Assembly: GCA_963556305.1 (NCBI GenBank) | Contig: OY745768.1 | Location: forward strand, 620,001 to 684,000 | Origin: Platismatia glauca | Taxonomy: Eukaryota; Ascomycota; Lecanoromycetes; Lecanorales; Parmeliaceae | Length of the DNA: 64,000 bases | Direction: 5' to 3' | Part shown: one piece after another, positions 55,885-64,000 of the stretch | How positions within the stretch are numbered: position 1 is the stretch's first letter | Layout of the letters: each line of letters begins with the position of its first letter | Program-made: the position numbers and the translations under genes | Notes under the pieces: model-generated | What the model saw: the letters and a program-made list of their open reading frames with translations, nothing else | Databases searched by the model: none | Told to the model about the DNA's origin: nothing

Positions 55885-58800
55885 TCACAGTCCGAAAGTC
55901 CACCCGCCCTCTCTCCTCAACCTCTGCCTCGCCTCCACGTCCCGCCTGATTTCTTCCTCTGTCAATCGATCGGCACCCGCCCAATTCGCGCTACTCGTCC
56001 GGGACCGGAACCGATGGTGCCTCTCTTTGAACATCTCCTCCATACGCGGGCTCGCCACAGGTCCGAAGACGGCATCGGCGTCCATGTTCTCATCTTGCGT
56101 CATGAGCAACTGGCGCAGCTGGGGCGATTGGGCCCACTCGGGGAGGTTGGCTCCCTTTTTGGCCTTTTCCGCTTCGTCCTCCGAGTCTGATTCTTCGCTT
56201 TCCGTGGGAATGTCTTCGAGATGGATGTTCTCGCCATTCTGATAGTGGGGGGAGCCTTTGACGGGTGGGGGAGCGAGCTTGGAGGGGAGTGGGGTCTTGT
56301 GATTTGCTTGAGGGGGGTTCGGGGCCTCGGCAAAGGGGATTTTGCCGTTGGTCAATTTGGCTATGTCAGGATGGTGACCCGGTCGTGGCATCTGGTTTTG
56401 ATGGGCGTGCTGTTGGTACGCTTGGCTTGCTGTGGCTGTCTTCAGCAGAGATGGTGCATTGTGATGGTGTGGCGCAGGCGGTGGTGCTGTTGCGTAGTTG
56501 CTGCTGAACATCGACGCCTTGTGACCATCCTTGCGAATTGATTGGCGGATGGGAGGCGCCATCGTCGGTCGGACTCTAATTTCCTGTAATTCTTCGTCCT
56601 CTGTCCTTCGACGCTTACCATCGCTCTGTTGATATGACGGACCACCTTGCGGGTGAGCCTGTCGAAGAGGCTCGTCATCAGTGTCAGGATTGAAGATTCG
56701 TTTGTTGGCTGGTTTCGCCAGGTTCTGAGGATGAGCATTAGGAAAACTTGGATGAGGCGGTACGTTGTGCAGCCTTGACGGAGGCCTGGGGCCACCCATA
56801 TCTGGACGACTTGTCGAGGTGACATTTGCATGCTGTGAGATAGGCGCCTTGCAAGTCAGCCATAGGTAAAATTGAACAATATCAGCATTTGCGTACCTGA
56901 TCCATTGCTGGCCTCTGCGGCACCCGTTGTTGTTGCTCTTTCTTGTTAAGCTCCAGTCTTCTCTTCTCAATTGCTTGCTTCTGAGCGATTTTCTTAGGAT
57001 CCTCAGCTGCCGCTGCACGCTCTTGTTCACGCTGTCTCTCTGCTTGCTGACGCTGTTGCTGCTCTTGGCGTCTTAATTCCTCCTGCTGAGCAGCCCTTTT
57101 ACGCTCAATCTCACGTTTTTGGTCAAGCTTGCGTTGTGCCTCTCTCTCATCCTATTTCGGAAATTAGCATGCGGTAGCGGACTCATCTGGCCTCGCCAAC
57201 GCTCACCTGTTCCTTCTTTCGCTCTGCTGCAAGTAGAGCTTTGGGCTTGGATACCGCCGACGTTGCAGAGCTTTTAAGGCTACTGTTCGAAGCAGATGCG
57301 TGAAGAGACGCGTTGCTAGGTTTCCTCCCGTCTGCTGGCCGCTTTGGATGTGATTGGGGCAACGACTCCTGCAGGCTCGATGAAAGCGCAGCATTACTGA
57401 GCGGGATCCTCTGGGACAACGTGCCAACGCGAATAGCCACAGGCTGCGGCTTTGGCTTCGGGGCTGTTTCCTTGGCTGGTTTGATGGGCCTTCTTACGTT
57501 GCTAGGCTTTTGCAATTGAGGCTGTAGCGTCGGGGCATGCGACGCTGGTGGGCCCATACGATGAGCTGTTAAGTCGTCCTCAACAACATCCGGTTGGGCT
57601 TTAGGACCGACATGAGTTTGCGTTTTTCTTGGGCTCTGCCTTGTTGGCTTAGTCTGCGGCTGTGCTGCTTCTGTCTGAGAGCCTGGTGGCTGCACAAGCT
57701 TTTGTGTAACAATGGCTGGATTCTCCTTTTCTCTGGCATTTCCAAGCTCTTCTTCACTTCTTCGACGATCTCTCATTTCTGACTCTTTTCTCCTTTCCTC
57801 TTTCTCCGTGGAACTTCGAGTCTTCCGAACATCACTATTACTCACTGCTTTGTTCAAGTCGCCTTTGGTAGCTTTGCTTCCCAAAGCATTGTTGATCGAC
57901 GGTCCTTGTGTACCTCCATGAGTACGCGTTGTAAGGGGCGAAAGAGTCTCCATCTTAGCTTGCGCTGACACACCGGCACTGCTTGAGAATAAGCCTCGAG
58001 CAGTCTTCATGATTGATTGCAATCTCGACTTGGAAGCGCTCAAGGGTCCGTCAACATACCGTCTCGAAGCTGGACTGCCAAGTGGAGTCGTTGACCGGTT
58101 TGTAGGGGTTGAACTATCCCAACTTGATGCAGCTGTTCCATCTAAAGTTTTTGGAGCGGCCTGTTCAGCAGCTTTCGCTGGAGATGTGGATTGAGGAGCC
58201 GTGGCTACCCCCGAGAGCCATTGCCCACTACTTCGAGTTCCTTGCGTCTGACCATGGTGGAATGGAGACAATGCTCTTTTAGCTAGTCTATCATTTCCAT
58301 TATGACCAAAATCTTGGCCACCAATGGTCTGTTTTCCTCTGATGTCCTCCATGACATCTGCAGAGATACTTTTGAGTAATTGCGGTCGATCCGAAGCATT
58401 CGGCTGTACCTGAGGAGACTGGATCCAGTCATCGTCATCTTCATCATTAGAAACTGGGGCAATCACTGTTTTTGAAGGAAGCAGAGAAGTCTGGTCAACT
58501 GCTTCTGTTTCGGTCTCTGGGTTCGGCAGTTCTGGGTAGCTGAGACCTGTTGCTACTGCTGCTGCTGCTGCTGCAGGAATTGATTTCGTCGGTCGAGCGG
58601 GTTGTGACTTTCCTAGCATGTTGATTCTGTCGTGAAGCCGCTGTGTCGAGGATTTGTTGTGAAGCTGGGCCATCTTTGAGTCCCCATCCGACTCTTCACG
58701 AAGGAGCGCCGGCTCCTCCACACCGGTGTCCATATCGTCGTTGATCTCATCTTTCTGGTCAAGCTCAGGCTGCTTCGAGCCACCTAAAGACTTCCCACCA

Positions 58801-59885
58801 GTAAATCTGCCAAGGAAGCTACCGCGCGTCTTTGACTGGTCCAAATGACTATTTCGAGAAGTCCTTGCTCCTATGCTTTTCTTTGTTGTCAGGGGTTCAC
58901 GGGCGGGTAAAGCCGCGAAAGTGAGACTACTCTTGCGGACGAGAGGTCTTGCTGGGCTCGATCCTTGGGATGGCGACCGCGACTCATCCACAGCGAAATC
59001 CTCTTCCAGATCTTTGTCCAGCGCGTCAGTTTCAACGGCATCCTCTGGAAGTTGGTCTAGAACAGGCGGCGCCGGCTCAGGAGAAGGTACTTTCGTAGGT
59101 TTAGTAAGATCTTCAACGTCTGCAATCGGAGGCCCATCCTTTTTTGGGCTTGCTATGTGGACGTTCCCTTTTGAGACTTCTTGCTTCGACGAGTGGAAGG
59201 ACCTCTCTGTGGTGCTGTGACGCTCCGACTGATTTGCCACCTTTTGATATTCTCGCAAGGGCGATCTGGGCGGGAAATATTCCAAAGTATCATGTGTCTC
59301 AGCTGATGATGGCGCCACCGCCAAACCTTGATCAATGTCCATGTCATCTTCTGGAATTCCATGATAGCCCGAATCTGTGTTCGTGTTCGTCTTCTTCTCG
59401 ATTTCAACAGGCGGAATAGGGTCTTCAGCTACTTGGAATCGAGGATCAGCACTTAAAGGGCTGGCCTTATGGGAGGGAGTGTTGGCTCGCTGCGCGTTGG
59501 TCAGGAAGACATCAGTCAAGGGCTGCGAGTTCTTAGTAGTCGCTGGTAGCAGGGTCCCTGAGATACTCACCTCTCGAACCTCCAACGGATTTCGCTTCCT
59601 TGCTGGTCGTGGAGTCTTGCCGCGTAGTTTACTCGGAGTTTTGAATATCTCCGTAACGTTTCTGTTCGCCGTCAGCGAGTCCAACATCTCCCCAGACTGT
59701 CATTCGTACACTTGATTCTTGGTGAAGATATCCGCCATATGCTCGTTGAGCCATTCCACCTCATTGCGGGCTGAGAAAGCAAACTCTTCTGCTTCTTGGG
59801 TACAGAACTGGTTGACCTGATCATTCTCATCGTTGATCCATTGTCCAGAGCCTATCTGCTGCGCTCGGGAACGGACTGCTGCCAT
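55885..59885 (-). CDS. SLI15: INCENP/Sli15-like chromosomal passenger protein
   Basis: Scaffold that activates Aurora B kinase at centromeres and the spindle midzone. Exons are 59710-59885, 57207-59661, 56897-57151 and 55885-56847 (about 1,282 residues). The N-terminus MAAVRSRAQQIGSGQWINDE, with FAFSARNEVEWLNEHMADIF, matches fungal INCENP. Splicing gives NQVNVTEIFKTPSKLRGKTP. The middle is long and disordered. A highly charged segment encoded around 56900-57240 (DEREAQRKLDQKREIERKRA) forms the single alpha-helix/coiled-coil region. The IN-box near the C-terminus is LPEWAQSPQLRQLLMTQ and DADAVFGPV, the Aurora-binding part. The tail ends RREGGWTFGL. Confidence 0.93.
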
Positions 59886-60256
59886 GATGTTGAGCAAGCA
59901 AGAGGGTGAGGGACTGCTATCGCGTTCGATTTGCCGCTGACATGAAGATATGACTTAGTGTGATGCAAACATTAGTTGAGCATACTGTTATAGAAGGAAT
60001 CGCAAAGCTGTGTTGTTATAAAGGCGGATTGTTAGTATGAGTTTGCGGTTCTTCGCCGCGGTTTGTTTTGATCTACACCGCGCTAATCAGCCCTACGCTC
60101 GAAGTCACCTCGTCACGTGAGTCGCTCTTCTTCCTCCTCTCCGCTCACACTGACTGGATCTAATCCATTCTACGACTGACAGGCCTCCTTTAGAGTAAAG
60201 TGCCATCTGTAGCAGGAATGACTGGCTTCATTCTATCATTCACATTGTCGAACAAG
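59886..60256. promoter_or_regulatory. Divergent promoter region INCENP / acyl-CoA dehydrogenase
   Basis: About 370 bp between ATGs. It contains the palindromic E-box TCACGTGA at 60113-60120, listed separately. Confidence 0.5.
60113..60120. promoter_or_regulatory. Palindromic E-box TCACGTGA
   Basis: An exact 8-bp palindrome with a CACGTG core, the site bound by Cbf1/USF-type bHLH factors. It lies about 137 bp upstream of the acyl-CoA dehydrogenase ATG and about 230 bp from the INCENP ATG. Confidence 0.4.
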
Positions 60257-61942
60257 ATGCCTCGAATTGCCAGGAGTCTCCTTCGATTGCCGTCGAAATG
60301 CTTTTCGCCAAATAGGCTCCCAGGACACCATTATCTGCCCGTAAACTTGTCCCGCGCGTTCTCTACTAGTATTCCATGCAGGATCATGGAGCTCACTGGT
60401 TTTTCGCCCGAACAGCTAGATGTTCGGGAAGCTGTTGCCAAGATCTGCTCCAAATTTCCAGATGTACGTATTTCCGGAGCCTATATCTCTCTTGAACCAA
60501 GTAGGGAATCCAGAGACGCGTACTGGGATTCATTCTCTGCACATGTCCCAAAGCTCGCTATAGCCTCTCAAAGAAGCAGGACTGACTCCGAACAACATCT
60601 CAGGAGTACTGGGCAGCACGTGATGAATCTGGTGTGTATCCACATGAGCTCCATGCAGCTCTTGCAAAAGATGGCTGGATTGGCATCGCATTGCCTGAGG
60701 ATCTGGGCGGTGCTGGGCTGGGTATATCTGAAGCCACAATGATGCTTCAGACCATCTCACAGAGCGGCGCCGGCATAGCAGGCGCTCAGTCGATTCATGC
60801 GAACGTTTACGCCACACAACCGGTTGCCAAATTCGCCAAAGAGAGTCAACGAAAGAGTATGTTGCCTAGGTTGATCAGTGGTGAGTGGAAGGCATGCTTT
60901 GGAGTGACTGAGCCAAGGTCAGGAGACAAATAGACGATGTCTCCGTGGTCGGGCAATGACTTACCCCAGGTGATCAGTACGGGCCTAGAGACGCTGAAAT
61001 TGAAGACCCGAGCGGTTCGTGATGGGTACTCTTACAACATTTCTGGTCAGAAGATATGGATCTCATCCGCTCAAGTTGCATCAAAGATGATATTGTTGGC
61101 TCGTACAACACCTCTGCAAGAAGTGAAGAAGCCATCGGAGGGTCTGTCCTTGTTCTTCATTGATTTCGATAGGCGTGCACCTGGGCTTGAATTGAAGAAG
61201 ATTAGAAAGATGGGGAGTCGAGCTGTTGATGCTAACGAAGTTTTCTTTGACAACTACCGAGTCCCAGCAGATACTCTGATAGGCGAAGAAGGGCAAGGCT
61301 TCAAGATTGTGAGAAGACAGCCTGGGTTCTTGACGGTTGTATGGAAACTGACCGCCGCTAGGTTCTTCACGGAATGAATGCTGAGCGCTGTTTGCTTGCT
61401 GGAGAGGCATTGGGCCTGGGCTACGCCGCGTTGGAGAAAGCTTCAAAGTACGCACAAGTGCGTGTAGTCTTTGGGAGAGCCATCGGCCAGAATCAAGGCA
61501 TCCAGCATCCTCTTGCCGCGGCTTACATGAACCTTGAAGCTGCTAAGCTTGTAACGTACCATGCCGCCAGAGTGTACGATTCGAGCGCCAAGGATCCCAA
61601 TGTGACGCCTCATGCAGTCGGCGTAGCTTGCAACTCTGCCAAATACCTTGCTGCTGAAGCTGCGTTCACTGCCTGCGAAAGATCCGTAAGCCCTTTTCAT
61701 TTCAGGCCTGGTGCATAGCAGTTGAATTAAGGCAGGTAATGGCTCATGGTGGCATGGGATATGCACAAGAATATCATGTCGAGAGGTATATGAGAGAATG
61801 TTTCGTTCCTCGTATAGCACCTGTGAGCAGAGTAAGTAACAAATACAGCCATCCCATTGAAGAATTACTTGCAGATGCTATGCAGGAAATGATCCTGAAC
61901 TATATTGGTGAGAAGGTATTGGGACTTCCAAGGAGCTATTGA
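60257..61942 (+). CDS. Acyl-CoA dehydrogenase (probably mitochondrial)
   Basis: FAD enzyme for alpha-beta dehydrogenation of acyl-CoA. Six exons: 60257-60463, 60604-60917, 60978-61308, 61362-61685, 61736-61831 and 61886-61942 (442 residues). The N-terminus is basic and Ser/Leu-rich (MPRIARSLLRLPSKCFSPNR), consistent with mitochondrial import. An in-frame ATG at 60218 would add 13 residues. After splicing: KFPDEYWAARDESGVYPHEL, ALPEDLGGAGLG, FGVTEPSTGLETLKLKT, GQKIWISSAQVA, FFDNYRVPADTLIGEEGQG, MNAERCLLAGEALGLGYAA, VFGRAIGQNQGIQHPLA and MAHGGMGYAQEYHVERYMRE. Intron 1 (140 nt) is long. The substrate class is not certain. Confidence 0.93.
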
Positions 61943-62435
61943 GAAGGCCAAAGCTACGTTCGGAGAGGGGCATCTTGACTGTAGCCAATTGGAAATGGGT
62001 GGCATGTGTCGAATGATCATGATGTGCACATTGAAGGAGTCGAGGAAGGTACGACGAACGGGGCTAGCCTAGAATGATCCCTCATCTTGCAACTGAGAAA
62101 GTCTGGATTGCTTCTGGCCAATATCCCGAATATAATACGTGGAATCAGTCGACTTAAGTGTGCCCAACTTTCACCTCAATCCCCTCCACTTCCTTAACAT
62201 CAAAATCTCTTGCTATCGGCATCACTCTCCAAACGTCATCTTCAGACGCACCATACCCTTCATATGCACTCTCTCTAGAGATACAGCCCGTCATGGACCA
62301 CTTCTAGCTGCCTGTTGATAACCACCACCTCTCTCCACTCAGCATTAATCTCAAGACCCATAGCCACGACTGGCGTTTTCTTCCGGGTGAAACAGCCAGT
62401 CATCAACCATTTCTAACGACTTGACACCTGCAGCA
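61943..62435. other. Intergenic stretch
   Basis: 3' side of the dehydrogenase gene and promoter of the zinc-finger gene. No feature recognised. Confidence 0.4.
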
Positions 62436-63737
62436 ATGAATTCACGACCGATGACTGCCTTCCAGTCAAGGGCAGAAGCTAGTCTGACTTGCCGGCATTG
62501 GCTACTTGACCCCATAGGATGCCCGAATCATCAATGCAGATACAGCCATAAGATAACAGGTGCCCTGTCGCCGCCATCAATATTCGCGTGTTACGCATTC
62601 AACACTGGAGGCTGCCCTCTATCTCAGGACCAGTGTTTGTTCGCCCATCTAGTCATACGACCTGGCAATCGATACCTCCAGATTCGCCGTATGTCAGGGT
62701 CTCTATCCCACTACAGCACTCCCTCCACTCACCCGGCTATAGACCCCGAATTGACGCCCTCTGATGCTCCAATCGCCGAAGCAGCAGCCCGAGCGGATTT
62801 TGACTGCAGCGATTGGTATGATTTTCGGATCACTCAAGGGCAGCGAGACATGTTTTGGAAGCAAAGGGCTTTTCATCCCCCCTCAAGCTGTCTCGTTGCT
62901 CCAATCGGTCGCCTTGGCCCCTCTTTGCGGAACGAAAGCTGACTTTGAGTATTCCATAGGCCGAAGCTGAAGGGCCTTATCGATGCCGTGCGTGCTGTCA
63001 ACAAGCCGGTATCTTATCCCGATCGTTGGACGGGACCTGCAGCTTTCCAGTCTGATATCTATCCGGACCATTGGAAACCTGACAGCATGAGAAAACGAAA
63101 AGGAGCCACCCAAACGTACGGGGACGTTAGTAGAACCCCTTCGGTACCAGCATTCGTCGGCAGTGCTAAGCAGCTCATCAAGAATACTAACTCCATCACT
63201 CATGGACAACACTCGGTACGCACACCCGCCACAGGCACAAACAACGTCACCCAGAGGCCTCGTGCATCCAAAAAACGAAGTGCAGACGTCCCCGACACCG
63301 TCTTCTTGTCACCAAAGCGGGCCAAAACCGAACCACCCGCCACACCCATGGTCATCGACCTCACTCAAGATGACGAGCCTACCACCGAATTCGTCCTTAC
63401 TCATCGTCCAACCTCGCGACCAGCCCTTGCAGATATCTCCAATCGCGACCCCGGCACCGGGTCCTCCCAGAACCGCCGCAAGAACCCCCGCCCTCTGCGA
63501 GAGCAAGACCTCCACCGTGAGAGCCTCGGATTGTTGGCGGGGATTGCGAGTAAGCTGCGATCCAGCGTATACGACTTGGACACGGCCCGCGAAACTCTGC
63601 GGCAACGCTGGGAGGTGGACATTGAGCTGCAGCAGCAGCATATCACCGACCATCTGGCCAGTTTGGAAGCATGTTTCACAAAGGCCAAGAATGGTATTCA
63701 CGGTGCGCTGAACGTCATCGAAAAGGGGCTTCTGTAG
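62436..63737 (+). CDS. CCCH zinc-finger protein
   Basis: About 385 residues if the intron is 62816-62959 (exons 62436-62815 and 62960-63737). That junction is the least certain in this list; it uses GTATGA and CATAG and restores WPKLKGLIDAVRAVNKPVSY. Two cysteine-rich fingers are near the N-terminus, CRHWLLDPIGCPNHQCRYSH and CYAFNTGGCPLSQDQCLFAH, of CCCH type with C-x7-C-x6-C-x3-H in the second. Such fingers bind RNA. A basic disordered region follows (KKRSADVP, SPKRAKTEP), then VIDLTQDDEP, which looks like a SUMO-interacting motif. A helical C-terminus (LASLEACFTKAKNGI) ends it. The role is unknown. Confidence 0.65.
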
Positions 63738-63931
63738 ATGGTCTGGCTGCTGACCGAGGTATTGCCCCGTCGATGCTCGGTCAAAGGTAGGACGATATTT
63801 TGATTGGAGAAAGAGAGATGGAAACTGTCGACTAGTATTGGAACGAGAGGACACACGTATATGACGTATCAGCATCATTTTGTGAGTCTTGTCTTGTTCT
63901 CCAAGATCCGTGACACTTACATAACTGCAGT
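63738..63931. other. Convergent 3' region
   Basis: Short stretch between the zinc-finger gene and the stop codon of the partial gene at the right edge. No feature. Confidence 0.3.
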
Positions 63932-64000
63932 CTACGCCTGAGCAATAATCTCTTCCTCGACGTCGCTGATGGAATGGCTACTGGCTGGGCCCGCGGTTGC
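63932..64000 (-). CDS. C-terminal end of an unidentified gene (cut by window edge)
   Basis: Reading inward from the right edge on the minus strand gives ATAGPASSHSISDVEEEIIA then Gln-Ala and TAG (63932-63934). The Ser-rich then acidic tail looks like a real protein end and the orientation is convergent with the zinc-finger gene. Too little is present to name it. Confidence 0.4.
   Translation of the reverse strand, partial: ATAGPASSHSISDVEEEIIAQA

Noticed and set aside
55567..56190. 207-codon plus-strand ORF overlapping the INCENP C-terminus
   Set aside because: Antisense to the IN-box exon, with a composition typical of shadow frames.
1..64000. CRISPR array, insertion sequence or bacterial operon
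   Set aside because: No spaced direct repeats or transposase frames; spliced genes throughout show a eukaryotic genome.

Overview
The window is nuclear DNA of a filamentous ascomycete (Pezizomycotina). Short GT-AG introns (mostly 46-66 nt) interrupt most genes, genes are dense on both strands, and the proteins match families typical of moulds (USO1, RAT1, RAV1, NMA111, PRMT3, an NLR-like lipase-NACHT-WD40 protein, FSH1, INCENP/Sli15). A dothideomycete is my best guess, but weakly supported. All exon borders were placed by eye from splice consensus, reading frame and recalled family similarity. No search was run.

Left part (1-15 kb): the 5' part of cytosolic isoleucyl-tRNA synthetase (minus, cut by the window edge), the vesicle tether USO1 (minus), then 5'-3' exoribonuclease RAT1 and the V-ATPase regulator RAV1 (both plus). 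USO1 and RAT1 are divergent. All are housekeeping genes.

Middle accessory part (15-35 kb): a 208-bp perfect CTCA microsatellite abuts the stop codon of an unrecognised gene. Then comes a large SesB-type lipase / NACHT / WD40 NLR-like gene, the most system-like locus here. Upstream of it lies an unexplained 1.7 kb stretch holding a possible degenerate signalling-motif ORF. Next are a fructosamine-kinase-like phosphotransferase, a DHA1-type MFS transporter, an OPT transporter, a gene-poor 1.6 kb stretch with a palindrome, a fungal multi-pass membrane protein of unknown function and an ABHD12-like hydrolase.

Right part (35-64 kb): PRMT3 and HYM1/Mo25 (divergent), a cytochrome b561-type protein, an FSH1-like hydrolase and NMA111 (divergent), a J-domain protein and HIS5 (divergent), a proline/glutamine-rich cofactor-like protein, INCENP/Sli15 and an acyl-CoA dehydrogenase (divergent), a CCCH zinc-finger protein, and the last codons of another minus-strand gene at the right edge. 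The genes do not form one pathway. Shared promoters are the only functional linkage visible.
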